Translations under genes and position numbers: made by a program
The notes under the pieces: generated by a model
What the model was told of the DNA's origin: nothing
Seen by the model: the letters and a program-made list of their open reading frames with translations, nothing else
Databases searched by the model: none
In this document: in pieces, positions 1 to 8,115 of the stretch
Position numbering within the stretch: the stretch's first letter is position 1
Layout of the letters: every line of letters starts with the position of its first letter
NCBI GenBank assembly: GCA_964403465.1
Contig: CAYOFY010000034.1
Span: 1 to 15,635, forward strand
DNA length: 15,635 bases
Origin: JAFGKM01 sp964403465
Lineage (GTDB): Bacteria; Ratteibacteria; UBA8468; B48-G9; JAFGKM01
Direction of reading: 5' to 3'

Positions 1-747
1 TTTATAATCAACTATTCTGGCAAAAGAATCTGCTTTCAAACTGGCTCCACCTACAAGCACTCCGTCAATGTTCTTCTGCCGCATTATTGAATCTATATTA
101 TCAGGTTTTACGCTTCCACCATATATTACCTTCATATTTTCAGACAATCTTGCGTTGAATAGATCGGCCATCAGTTCTCGTATGAATGAATGAACCTCTT
201 CCGCCTGTTCCGGGGTCGCATTTTTGCCTGTGCCTATTGCCCATACCGGTTCGTAGGCCAGCACGAGCCGTTCTGGCTGTGCAAACCCGTCAAGGGATTC
301 CTTAATCTGTGAACCAATAACCTCAAACGTCTTCCCGTTTTCGCGTTCTTCAAGTTTTTCCCCTATACACAGAATCGGAGTCATACCTGCAGATGCCGTT
401 TTCTTGACCTTCTTGTTTATGATGTCATTGTTTTCGCCGAATATGTTTCTTCTTTCTGAATGTCCGCAAATCACATATTCAACACCCATTTCGCTTAGCA
501 TCACTGTTGAGATTTCACCGGTAAATGCTCCTTCATGCTCAAAAGAGACATTCTGAGCGCCCAATTTCAAGCACGATTGTCCTGACAACATCCTGGATAC
601 CGGAAATAATGAGGTAAACGGAGGACATATCAGGATATCCCTGTCATCATAGAGCTTGATATTCTCCGCCAGCATTTTTGCAAACGCTATTGACTCGTTC
701 GGAGTCTTGTACATCTTCCAGTTTCCGGCGATAAGACTTTTTTTCAT
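1..747 (-). CDS. tpiA: Triosephosphate isomerase, partial (3' end off window)
   Basis: Cytosolic glycolytic/gluconeogenic enzyme that interconverts dihydroxyacetone phosphate and glyceraldehyde 3-phosphate. Translating the minus strand from the ATG at 745-747 gives 249 residues with no stop before the window edge. TIM proteins are about 250 residues, so only the last few are missing. Visible hallmarks are the N-terminal GNWKMYK with catalytic Lys11, CGHSERR with catalytic His96, YEPVWAIGTG with catalytic Glu166 and the start of loop 6, and the phosphate-binding GGSVKPDN (210-217) and GVLVGGASL (229-237). The start matches the usual N-terminus. An AAGGAAAG-like ribosome site lies rather far upstream (about 10 nt). 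It is the third gene of the gap-pgk-tpiA operon, separated from pgk by 67 nt that contain a stem-loop. Identity is very secure. Confidence 0.97.
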   Translation of the reverse strand, partial: MKKSLIAGNWKMYKTPNESIAFAKMLAENIKLYDDRDILICPPFTSLFPVSRMLSGQSCLKLGAQNVSFEHEGAFTGEISTVMLSEMGVEYVICGHSERRNIFGENNDIINKKVKKTASAGMTPILCIGEKLEERENGKTFEVIGSQIKESLDGFAQPERLVLAYEPVWAIGTGKNATPEQAEEVHSFIRELMADLFNARLSENMKVIYGGSVKPDNIDSIMRQKNIDGVLVGGASLKADSFARIVDYK

Positions 748-796
748 CGGGTTTTACTTTCCTTGCAAGTCAGCGGTATTGTTATCATTAAAAGCC

Positions 797-812
797 GTGC
801 GATAAATCGCAC
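797..812 (-). repeat. Perfect stem-loop between pgk and tpiA
   Basis: The 16-nt sequence GTGCGATAAATCGCAC (plus strand) folds into a stem of six to seven base pairs with a tiny A/T loop. It starts two bases beyond the pgk stop codon (815-817). On the minus-strand transcript it is followed by GGCTTTTAATG, a weak U-run. It could be a partial terminator or attenuator that lowers tpiA expression, an mRNA-stabilising 3' hairpin, or one copy of a dispersed palindromic repeat. The palindrome is seen directly; its function is inference. Confidence 0.6.
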
Positions 813-814
813 CT

Positions 815-1999
815 CTACTTTTTTAAAACTTCTATGCCCGGCAGGGTGCCCTTTTCCAGGAACTCAAGCGATGCTCCGCCTCCTGTGCATATATGAGAAA
901 TTTTGTCTGAAACACCTGCCTTGTTTACAGCGGCGATAGAATCGCCTCCTCCTATGACTGAGAAAACCTTTGCTTCTCCAATTGCCCTGGCGAGTTCTAT
1001 GGTGCCTCTTGCGAATGCCTCAATCTCGTATATCCCCATAGGCCCGTTCCAGAATATGGTCTTTGCCCTCTTGATACAATCAGTATATTCTTCAATAGCC
1101 TGAGGGCCTATATCAACACCTATCCAGTTATGAGGTACAGTCCCCCTTTCAGTTGCAAAATAATGGGCATCGGGTGAAATCCTATCCGCAATGATATGGT
1201 CAAGCGGGGTATGGAATTCAAGATGACGTTTATTCACTTCTTTTATGATTTCCTTGGCAAGCGGAACGGCGTCATGTTCAACCTTTGATGCCCCTATTTC
1301 CCAGTTTTTCGCCTGCACAAAGGTATAGGCCATAACACCGCCTGTTATGAGAGTGTCTATTTTATCAAGCAGGTTTTTAACCATCCCTATCTTGTCGGCT
1401 ACCTTTGCGCCCCCCAGAATCATCAGGAATGGTTTTTCGGGCTTCTCAAGCAGTTTTGACAGAGCGGAAACCTCCCTTTGTATCAGATAACCTGCGGCGA
1501 TGCTGTCAAAAAGTTTTGTTATACCGTATATTGAAGCATGTTTCCTGTGGCAGGTCCCGAAAGCGTCGTTTACATAACAATCTGCAAGAGATGCGAGCTG
1601 CCTGGCAAATTTTTCGTCACCCTCTTCTTCTTCATTGTGGAACCTTAAATTTTCAAGCAGCAATATCTCCCCTGCTTTAAGGTTTTGAGCAGCCTTCCTT
1701 ACCTCTTCTCCTATGCAATCCGGAACAAATTTAACTTCCTTACCGCCTAACAGACTGCTTAACTTTTCTCTGACAATCTTCAAACTCATTTCAGGTGCCG
1801 GCTTCCCCTTCGGCCTGCCGAGATGCGAAGCGATAATGAGAGAAGCCCCGCTTTTTAGAAGATATTCTATCGTTGGAAGCGCCCCTTTTATCCGAGAATC
1901 GTCCCCTATTTCTCCATTTTCAACGGGGATATTGAAATCAACCCTGAGGAAAACACGCTTACTTTCATATCCCACATCTTCTATGGTTTTAAGTATCAT
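815..1999 (-). CDS. pgk: Phosphoglycerate kinase
   Basis: Cytosolic enzyme transferring the acyl phosphate of 1,3-bisphosphoglycerate to ADP, the first ATP-yielding step of lower glycolysis. At 394 residues it has normal bacterial length (about 390-400). Family motifs in order: RVDFNIPV near the N-terminus, SHLGRPKG, the substrate-binding CHRKHAS, LGGAKVADKI at the start of the nucleotide domain, FWNGPMGIYE, IGGGDSIAAV and TGGGASLEFLEKG near the C-terminus. The start ATG at 1997-1999 has a clear GGAGG site six nt upstream, placed in the 20-nt gap after the gap stop codon, so the two genes are co-transcribed. Nothing looks broken. Identity is very secure. Confidence 0.98.
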   Translation of the reverse strand: MILKTIEDVGYESKRVFLRVDFNIPVENGEIGDDSRIKGALPTIEYLLKSGASLIIASHLGRPKGKPAPEMSLKIVREKLSSLLGGKEVKFVPDCIGEEVRKAAQNLKAGEILLLENLRFHNEEEEGDEKFARQLASLADCYVNDAFGTCHRKHASIYGITKLFDSIAAGYLIQREVSALSKLLEKPEKPFLMILGGAKVADKIGMVKNLLDKIDTLITGGVMAYTFVQAKNWEIGASKVEHDAVPLAKEIIKEVNKRHLEFHTPLDHIIADRISPDAHYFATERGTVPHNWIGVDIGPQAIEEYTDCIKRAKTIFWNGPMGIYEIEAFARGTIELARAIGEAKVFSVIGGGDSIAAVNKAGVSDKISHICTGGGASLEFLEKGTLPGIEVLKK

Positions 2000-2019
2000 G
2001 GTTTCCTCCGCAGATTACG

Positions 2020-3030
2020 CTACTGCTTTTCCACCATGTATTTAATCAGGTCAACAACCCTGCAGCTGTAAGCCCACTCGTTGTCATACCAACCCATGAC
2101 TTTTGCCATGATTCCTTCAACGATGAAAGTTGACGGAGCGTCAAGAACGCAGGAATTCGGATTCTTGAAGAAATCCCTGGAAACAAGCGGTTCATCACAA
2201 TACTGAAGAATTCCTTTCAGGTTTCCTTCGGAGGCTTTCTTGAAAGCGGCGTTTATTGTATCAACGTCGGCAGGTTTTTCAAGGTCAGCCACAAGGTCTA
2301 CGAGGGATACTGTTGAAGTTGGAACCCTGATTGAGAGTCCGTTCATCTTACCGTTCAGCGAAGGGATAACCTTTCCTATGGCTTTGGCAGCTCCGGTGCT
2401 TGTAGGTATCATGGATAAAGCAGCTGCTCTTGCCCTGCGGAGATCCTTGTGGGGCGCATCCATTACCTTCTGGTCGTTTGTGTACGAGTGGATCGTTGTC
2501 ATCAGTCCTCTCTTAATCCCGAAGCTGTCAACAAGAACCTTTGCCATGGGGGCGAGACAGTTGGTTGTGCACGAAGCATTTGATATGATATTATGCTTTT
2601 CAGGGTCATAATCTTTTTCATTTACGCCCAGCACGATTGTCACGTCTTCCCCTTTCGCCGGGGCTGAAATGAGAACTTTTTTTGCTCCCGCCTCTATGTG
2701 TGCTGCTGCTTTTGCGGCATCCCTGAACAATCCGGTTGATTCCACGACTATGTCAACACCGAGAGCCTTCCATGGCAGGTTTTTCGGGTCCTTTTCGGCA
2801 AAAACCTTATATTCTTTGCCGTCTACAACCACTGCATTTTCTTTCGCGGAAACACTACCCGCATATATGCCGTAGTTGGAATCGTATTTAAAGAGATGCG
2901 CAAGGGTTTTTGCATCGGCTATATCGTTGAATGCAACAAATTCTATCCCTTTGTAATTTTTCTCAAGAGCCGCTCTTAATACCAGTCTTCCTATCCTTCC
3001 GAAACCATTAACTCCTATTCTTACCGCCAT
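2020..3030 (-). CDS. gap: NAD-type glyceraldehyde-3-phosphate dehydrogenase
   Basis: Cytosolic tetrameric enzyme that oxidatively phosphorylates glyceraldehyde 3-phosphate to 1,3-bisphosphoglycerate, making NADH. It has 336 residues, the usual length. The Rossmann motif GVNGFGRIGRL is at 6-16 and FVAFNDIAD (31-39) carries the Asp that favours NAD. The active-site SNASCTTNCLAP includes nucleophile Cys154, and TTIHSYTNDQ carries His181. A phosphate-binding PTSTGAAKAIG and the C-terminal WYDNEWAYS are present. The start has a strong AAAGGAGG site seven to eight nt upstream. It is first gene of the gap-pgk-tpiA operon, behind the promoter at 3147-3175, so it is probably the best expressed of the three. 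Type I, phosphorylating enzyme; identity very secure. Confidence 0.98.
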   Translation of the reverse strand: MAVRIGVNGFGRIGRLVLRAALEKNYKGIEFVAFNDIADAKTLAHLFKYDSNYGIYAGSVSAKENAVVVDGKEYKVFAEKDPKNLPWKALGVDIVVESTGLFRDAAKAAAHIEAGAKKVLISAPAKGEDVTIVLGVNEKDYDPEKHNIISNASCTTNCLAPMAKVLVDSFGIKRGLMTTIHSYTNDQKVMDAPHKDLRRARAAALSMIPTSTGAAKAIGKVIPSLNGKMNGLSIRVPTSTVSLVDLVADLEKPADVDTINAAFKKASEGNLKGILQYCDEPLVSRDFFKNPNSCVLDAPSTFIVEGIMAKVMGWYDNEWAYSCRVVDLIKYMVEKQ

Positions 3031-3146
3031 TTCTTCCTCCTTTGTCTGAACTTTCAGTGTGGCATACTGGATAAACTCGCCAACCGCATATCGCCCAGTC
3101 GTTTATTCATCATCTAATTTTTGCGATAACTGGAATTTTATTCCTC

Positions 3147-3175
3147 ATTATACACAATTCCAAAAAAATATTCAA
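3147..3175 (-). promoter_or_regulatory. Sigma-70 promoter for the gap-pgk-tpiA operon
   Basis: On the minus strand, TTGAAT (3170-3175) and a perfect TATAAT (3147-3152) are separated by exactly 17 nt. The predicted transcript start is near 3140, giving a leader of about 110 nt before gap. A small perfect inverted repeat, GGAATAAAATTCC (3132-3144), covers the predicted start site and could be an operator or an mRNA 5' hairpin. The leader also holds a weak long-range pairing (GAATAAAC near 3108 with GTTTATCC near 3069). I recognise no known riboswitch in it. Confidence 0.72.
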
Positions 3176-3233
3176 TTCTTCCTTGATGGAACAGAAAGTC
3201 ATGAAAGGTGAGTTGAACTGGCCTGTATTTCCC

Positions 3234-3860
3234 TCACGCCTTTGCTATGGTTAAGATTGTAACCTTTTTTGCTCCGCCTATCATAAGGGTTTTCCTTGCT
3301 TCGCGCGCAGTCGCTCCGGAGGTATAGACATCGTCCACCAGTAAAATTTTTCTGGATTCTATCAAACGGGCACTCCTTATCCGGAAAACCCCGGTGACGT
3401 TTTTCTTTCTTTCCTCTTCGCTCAACTCTGTCTGGGAAAGGGTATTCCTTTTCCTGTACAGGACGCCTGGCAGGTATTGCTTACAGAGAATCCTGGCTAT
3501 GTAAGAGGCAATTACTGCGGATTGATTGAAACCCCTTCTAAATTCCTTTTTCCAGTGAAGCGGTACGGCGATAATTGCATCAAAATCCGGAATATCATTC
3601 TTGCGTATGAAATCAGAAGCGAGCAATGCAAATTTCTTACCGCAGTATTTTTTGCCGCCGTATTTGAAGTTGCATATGGCGTCTCTAACAGGCCCTTCGT
3701 AACGCAGAATATGTATTATACCGGTTCCTAATGCATTTTCCACAGGGGTGATTTTTCTCTGGCATGCGGAACAAAATCCGTAATCGTTAAGGGGTGAGTT
3801 TGTTTTGCATCCAACACATTGTTCTTGCCATAAAAGGCTAAAAATTTTTTTAATAGACAT
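3234..3860 (-). CDS. comF: ComF family phosphoribosyltransferase-like protein
   Basis: ComF proteins combine an N-terminal zinc finger with a type I phosphoribosyltransferase fold. In naturally competent bacteria they help bring single-stranded DNA through the inner membrane; in others the role is unknown. This 208-residue protein has the zinc knuckle Cys15-x2-Cys18 and Cys30-x2-Cys33, a conserved central segment VPLHWKKEFRRGFNQSA (99-115), and the PRPP-binding loop ILLVDDVYTSGAT (172-184). Length is typical (about 200-240). No ribosome binding site is seen ahead of the ATG at 3858-3860, and only 29 nt separate it from divergent lptF, so its promoter must sit in or beyond that spacer. A weak minus-strand -10 TAAAAT (3873-3878) would give a leader of about six nt. 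Whether the host is competent cannot be told from here. Confidence 0.9.
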   Translation of the reverse strand: MSIKKIFSLLWQEQCVGCKTNSPLNDYGFCSACQRKITPVENALGTGIIHILRYEGPVRDAICNFKYGGKKYCGKKFALLASDFIRKNDIPDFDAIIAVPLHWKKEFRRGFNQSAVIASYIARILCKQYLPGVLYRKRNTLSQTELSEEERKKNVTGVFRIRSARLIESRKILLVDDVYTSGATAREARKTLMIGGAKKVTILTIAKA

Positions 3861-3882
3861 AAGACATCTGATATTTTACAAT
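3854..3882 (+). promoter_or_regulatory. Promoter of lptF operon, probably giving leaderless mRNA
   Basis: TAGACA (3854-3859, one mismatch to TTGACA), a 17-nt spacer and TACAAT (3877-3882, one mismatch to TATAAT) form a good sigma-70 promoter. With normal spacing transcription would begin at about 3889, one base before the lptF ATG at 3890. There is no Shine-Dalgarno sequence in front of the ATG, and an in-frame TGA at 3869-3871 with no standard start codon after it excludes an upstream start. The -35 box overlaps the start codon of divergent comF. The motif match is seen; the leaderless reading is inference. Confidence 0.6.
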
Positions 3883-3889
3883 ATTCTTC

Positions 3890-4933
3890 ATGGAAGTTAA
3901 ACTGAAGAATCGTTACGTAGGCAGAGAATTTTTCATCAACTTCTTTTTTGCCATGGCGATCTTTGTTTTCATTTTTTCTCTGGACGCCATATTCCGTATA
4001 ATTGACCTTCTTGTGAAAGGCACTTTCTATCCCATGCTGGTTCTCTGCATTTTTTTCCTTTCGTTGATCGCCTCTTTTCTTTACATTATCCCGTTAACCT
4101 TCTTGTACGCTTCTGCTGCCCTCTTTTCACGCTTATCCACAGACAGAGAGGTTCTTGTATTCTCTTCGTCGGGCATCGATCCGCGCAGACTTGTCAGATT
4201 GCTCCTTTTCTTTGCATTCGTTGCTTCATTATTTCTGCTGGTTTTTAATCTCTATCTCCTGCCTGAAGCAAGTTATAAGAAACGGGATATGATACGCCGC
4301 CTCAGGGTTCGCAATCCCCTGTCGCTCCTGCATGAGAAAAGTATCACGACAGAGATACCCGGCATAACAGTATATCTTGAAAAGATTTCGCGGTCTCACG
4401 ATATACGAAATGTCTCAATAACCTACAAGGAAAAAGGATTGACAAATTTCCTGAAGGCAGAAGGAGGCACGGTGAGATACGACCCGGCGGACAACTTGCT
4501 TATTTTCGATCTTCGTGACGGTTTTGCCATAATCTATGATTCAGTTCAGACAGTATCAAGACTTAATTTTTCCAGCTACAGATTGGTTTCCCGTCTCCCT
4601 TCCGGATTTGGGGGCAGCATAGGAAGAACCAAGATGTCTGATATGCGACTTGCCACCCTTATTTCAAGAGGCGGCATAAGTGAAATGGTTGAAGTCAATA
4701 AGAGGCTGATTTTTTCCATCATACCAGCGATATTTGTTTTGCTTGGTGCCGGCATAGGTATGAAACTGAAACAGCAAAGCAAGATGCTGCATATAGGCCT
4801 GGGCGGAGGCATAACTCTTGTTTTCCTTCAGCTGGTTGTTCTGGGAGAGATGTTTTCCTATAAAGCCAATACCTCTGTCTTTGTATGGTTGCCTGTTATG
4901 CTATTTATCCTCATAGGGGTTTTTTTAAGATGA
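3890..4933 (+). CDS. lptF: LPS export ABC transporter permease LptF
   Basis: Inner-membrane half of the LptB2FG transporter, which extracts lipopolysaccharide from the inner membrane and passes it to LptC/LptA. This 347-residue protein has the YjgP/YjgQ layout. Three membrane segments lie near 14-37, 47-76 and 101-124, followed by a periplasmic beta domain at about 128-265. Three more segments lie near 273-291, 302-322 and 329-346. The N-terminal NRYVGREFFINFFFAM resembles the typical LptF/G start, and DREVLVFSSSGIDPRRL (85-101) matches the cytoplasmic coupling segment after TM2. It is called LptF rather than LptG mainly by its position as first gene. The gene starts a six-gene operon and ends in an ATGA overlap with lptG. 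Confidence 0.88.
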   Translation: MEVKLKNRYVGREFFINFFFAMAIFVFIFSLDAIFRIIDLLVKGTFYPMLVLCIFFLSLIASFLYIIPLTFLYASAALFSRLSTDREVLVFSSSGIDPRRLVRLLLFFAFVASLFLLVFNLYLLPEASYKKRDMIRRLRVRNPLSLLHEKSITTEIPGITVYLEKISRSHDIRNVSITYKEKGLTNFLKAEGGTVRYDPADNLLIFDLRDGFAIIYDSVQTVSRLNFSSYRLVSRLPSGFGGSIGRTKMSDMRLATLISRGGISEMVEVNKRLIFSIIPAIFVLLGAGIGMKLKQQSKMLHIGLGGGITLVFLQLVVLGEMFSYKANTSVFVWLPVMLFILIGVFLR

Positions 4934-5982
4934 TCATAAAGACGAGATATACCTTTTTCAGTTTTCTAAAACTGTTTTCCATAGTAACGGTTTCCTTCCT
5001 GTTATTATTTTTCCTCATAGAAATAATGGAAAACATGTCGTATGCTGTGAGACACAGAGAGATCTTTGATCTTACAAAATCATTATACAAGATACCGTCA
5101 ATATTTGTAGAAATATCCCCCGTATTGACATTTCTCACCGGGATGTTCCTTCTGGGAGAGATGATAAAATATGGAGAGATAAGGATACTTGAAATCTCCG
5201 GTATAAAACCGCTGAAGATATTGTCAGTCTTGTGTTTTTGCGGAATTATCGTTTCAGCAGTCACCTTTTATGTTGAAAATTTTGCGGCACCCGCGTGTAT
5301 GAAACGGATAGATATACAGTCGGAAATGGACATAGTGAATTTTTCAACACCGAAATATCTGCTTTACAGTCAAAAATTTATTCCTCCGGGCACATTCAAA
5401 AAGGTTCAGATTTCGGTAGTCAATGAGGATGGTGGAATCATGACCGTCAATGCATCATATGGAATTTACGAAGGGGGTAATATATGGCTGTTTAATAAAG
5501 GAAAGATCTGGTATTTCAACAGCAACGGTAACCTGGAAAATTCAGAAGATTTTGATATCAAAAGAGTCTATGTAATGCTTGAACCTGAACTTATCATCGG
5601 TGCTTCAAAGAACCTGGAAGATTTTTCATACATTGAACTCAGAGATATGATGTTAAAACTTAAAAAACTCAATATCCTGCCGGTATCCATACAGAGTTCC
5701 TTCCACGAAAGGTTTGCCTATCCCCTTTTGAATCTTTTTCTTCTATTGATTCTCTTCCCGTTTTTCTATATCAGACATAAGATTTCGAGGGTATTTGTCC
5801 TTGGACTTTCCATTCTTATATCATTCATTTCCTACGGGGTGTTCTCTTCCGGACTCACTCTTGCAAAAGCCGGAAAGCTACCTGTTTTTGCAGGAGTCTG
5901 GCTTATGCATATTTTGATAACAGTATCCGTCGGTCTTTATTTCCTGGGATTGTCTAAAAAGACGAAATCGGATATAATCTGA
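4930..5982 (+). CDS. lptG: LPS export ABC transporter permease LptG
   Basis: Second permease subunit of LptB2FG, partner of the preceding gene. The start is the ATG at 4930 inside an ATGA overlap with the lptF stop (4931-4933), giving 350 residues beginning MIIKTRYTFFSFL. A longer reading from 4885 would add 15 non-family residues. Membrane segments are near 13-33, 55-78 and 97-117. A periplasmic beta domain covers about 120-255, and further segments lie near 264-280, 288-307 and 319-341. The segment GEIRILEISGIKPLKIL (82-98) is the conserved coupling region seen in this family. The ATPase LptB and LptA/C are not in the window. The next gene, glyS, begins 36 nt downstream. Confidence 0.88.
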   Translation: MIIKTRYTFFSFLKLFSIVTVSFLLLFFLIEIMENMSYAVRHREIFDLTKSLYKIPSIFVEISPVLTFLTGMFLLGEMIKYGEIRILEISGIKPLKILSVLCFCGIIVSAVTFYVENFAAPACMKRIDIQSEMDIVNFSTPKYLLYSQKFIPPGTFKKVQISVVNEDGGIMTVNASYGIYEGGNIWLFNKGKIWYFNSNGNLENSEDFDIKRVYVMLEPELIIGASKNLEDFSYIELRDMMLKLKKLNILPVSIQSSFHERFAYPLLNLFLLLILFPFFYIRHKISRVFVLGLSILISFISYGVFSSGLTLAKAGKLPVFAGVWLMHILITVSVGLYFLGLSKKTKSDII

Positions 5983-6018
5983 TGAATCAAATGCAAGCAA
6001 AATTGCGAGAAACCGGAA

Positions 6019-8115
6019 ATGATGATGAAGAAGAGAGATCTGGTAATAGAAATAGGGTGTGAAGATCTGCCTGCATGGTCGGGAGATTACCTCAGGGATA
6101 AATGGCTGCCTGTTCTCACCTCTTTGTTTGACGAATACAGAGTCACTCATGGACCGATCAGATTTTTTCATACCGTAAGGAGGTTGGTGCTGTATATAAA
6201 GGGCGTTGAAGAAAGGCAGAGCGATGTGACCACGGAAATATATGGTCCCCCTGCAGACGTCTGCAGTGACGGGAAAGGACAATTCAGCAGTGCTGCCCGA
6301 AACTTTGCACGTTCTTATGGTCTGGAACCTGCAGAACTTCTGGTGAAAGAAAAGAAAGGAAAGAGAGTTCTTGTAGCTGTCAGGAAGGAGAACGGACGTC
6401 CCTTGTCGGAAATCCTCGGTACGATAATAGAAGAAAGTATCAAAAAGACTGAAATTCCGAGAGGGATGAGGTGGAATGAAAGCGATTTCAAGTTCATGCG
6501 TCCGATCAGATGGATACTTGTTTTATTCGGCAAGCAGATTGTGCGATTGTGCCTCGGAGGGGTGAAAAGCGAAAGATATTCTTTCGGCCACAGGATTTTA
6601 TCTCCTGAGAGATTTTCGGTTGCAGAAGCAGAGGATTACCTGGATAAAGCACTCAAGAAATGCGTGATTTTTGATCCCGAAATACGATACGAATTCATAA
6701 AAAAAAATATTTGCAGGAAGATTCGCGGAGAGAAATATTCTATGGATGAGGCCCATGTAAAGAGAATTTCCAATCTTGTTGAATATCCTGCCGTAGAGGT
6801 CTGCATTTTGAAAGATGAACATGTTGACATGCCTGACGAAGTGACCAGTGCGATAATAATGAAACTCAACGGCATACCGCTGTTTGAAAACAGCGGGATG
6901 CTGCACAACGAATATATAGCCGTATTTGACGGTACGGGGGGCAGTGAAATAAAGGATAATTACCAGAATGTTCTGGAAGCAAAAATGGAAGATGCCATGT
7001 TTTTTATGGGAAAAGATATGCAGGTTGAATTCAAATCTTATGCGGAGCGGCTGAAGAATATAATATATCATCCGAAATGGGGCAGTGTATATGAAAGGAT
7101 AGAACGCTTTAGAAAGATCTATGAGGTTCTGCTGGATTATCTGGACATAGACGATGCGAAAAAAGATAATATAGCGCTCATCATTTCGCTCTGCAAGAAC
7201 GACATACCAACCCTCATGGTTACCGAATTCCCGGTTCTGGAGGGCGTTATAGGACGTATCTACGCAAAAAAGAGCGGGTATAGCACCATTGTCTCCTCGG
7301 CTATTGAGCAGCATTATCTTCCGAGATACAGCGGCGATAAACTGCCGGAAACGGATGAAGCGGCAATAGTTTCCCTGATAGCGAGAATTGAGGCAATATG
7401 CAGTTTCATGATTGATAATACCAGAGTTACGGGTGCAGGCGATCCATATGGTCTCAAGAAACTTGCCAACGGTCTGGTTGAAATAATATGGAGCAGGAAA
7501 TTCAACCTGCCCTTGAAGCACGTTATCAATAGAACCCTTGATGTTTTCAACTGCAGTTCCGAGAAGACAGGGAACGAGATATTTGATTTCATATCCCAGA
7601 GAGTGGAGAACATTCTTGCTGGCGAAGGTGTTTCTCCCGGCATAAGAAGGGCCGTTATGTCGGTGGACAGGGAAAATCTGGTGGCGCTCAGGGAAAAGAT
7701 AGACGCCCTGGAAAAGTTTTTCGAGAGCGGGAAGGGAGCTAAAAGCATTCTGGTTCCCTTCATAAGGGTGGCGAACATTCTGAAACAGGCGGGAGAGAAG
7801 GGAATTGAGCCGGGCCAGTTTGACGAGAACCTTCTTGCGGAAAACACCGAAAAGCAGCTGTATTCTTTTTACAGATCTGAGGGAGAATTGAAAACTCTGT
7901 ATGAAGATAAGAAATACGGTCTGTTCCTCCAGCATATGAGTGGGTGGAAGGGAATAATTGACAGGTATTTTGATGATGTGCTTATCATGTGTCCGGATGA
8001 AAAATTGCGCAATAACAGGCTGGCGCTTCTCAGGAAAATCAATGAAATGTTTAATCTTTTCGCTGATTTTTCATTGATACCGATTGTGGAGGTTGATAAT
8101 GCTCAGAAAGATTGA
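6019..8115 (+). CDS. glyS: Glycyl-tRNA synthetase beta subunit
   Basis: Beta chain of the bacterial alpha2beta2 glycyl-tRNA synthetase. It recognises tRNA-Gly while the alpha chain (GlyQ) forms glycyl-adenylate. The 698 residues compare with about 690 for E. coli GlyS, so it is full length. Recognisable segments are LVIEIGCEDLPA (8-19), FFHTVRRLVLYI (49-60), RGMRW (148-152), FMRPIRWILVLFG (159-171), SFGHRILSP (188-196) and NEYIAVFDGTG further on; the C-terminal part holds the tRNA-binding region. The start is ambiguous among ATG at 6019, 6022 and 6025, with only a weak purine stretch upstream. No glyQ gene is present, although glyQ and glyS are adjacent in most bacteria with this enzyme. The last 17 nt overlap glyA. 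Confidence 0.96.
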   Translation: MMMKKRDLVIEIGCEDLPAWSGDYLRDKWLPVLTSLFDEYRVTHGPIRFFHTVRRLVLYIKGVEERQSDVTTEIYGPPADVCSDGKGQFSSAARNFARSYGLEPAELLVKEKKGKRVLVAVRKENGRPLSEILGTIIEESIKKTEIPRGMRWNESDFKFMRPIRWILVLFGKQIVRLCLGGVKSERYSFGHRILSPERFSVAEAEDYLDKALKKCVIFDPEIRYEFIKKNICRKIRGEKYSMDEAHVKRISNLVEYPAVEVCILKDEHVDMPDEVTSAIIMKLNGIPLFENSGMLHNEYIAVFDGTGGSEIKDNYQNVLEAKMEDAMFFMGKDMQVEFKSYAERLKNIIYHPKWGSVYERIERFRKIYEVLLDYLDIDDAKKDNIALIISLCKNDIPTLMVTEFPVLEGVIGRIYAKKSGYSTIVSSAIEQHYLPRYSGDKLPETDEAAIVSLIARIEAICSFMIDNTRVTGAGDPYGLKKLANGLVEIIWSRKFNLPLKHVINRTLDVFNCSSEKTGNEIFDFISQRVENILAGEGVSPGIRRAVMSVDRENLVALREKIDALEKFFESGKGAKSILVPFIRVANILKQAGEKGIEPGQFDENLLAENTEKQLYSFYRSEGELKTLYEDKKYGLFLQHMSGWKGIIDRYFDDVLIMCPDEKLRNNRLALLRKINEMFNLFADFSLIPIVEVDNAQKD

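Noticed and set aside
3031..3146. Possible riboswitch in the gap leader
   Set aside because: Only a weak seven-pair long-range stem is visible and no conserved core of a known riboswitch class was recognised.
4885..4929. Longer N-terminus for lptG starting at 4885
   Set aside because: The added 15 residues do not look like an LptG start, and the ATGA overlap at 4930 gives the expected N-terminus.
6598..7935. Long minus-strand open frame (445 codons) opposite glyS
   Set aside because: It is fully antisense to a well-conserved full-length glyS, has no family motifs or ribosome site I could recognise, and is rich in aromatic residues as expected from the complement of the sense codons.
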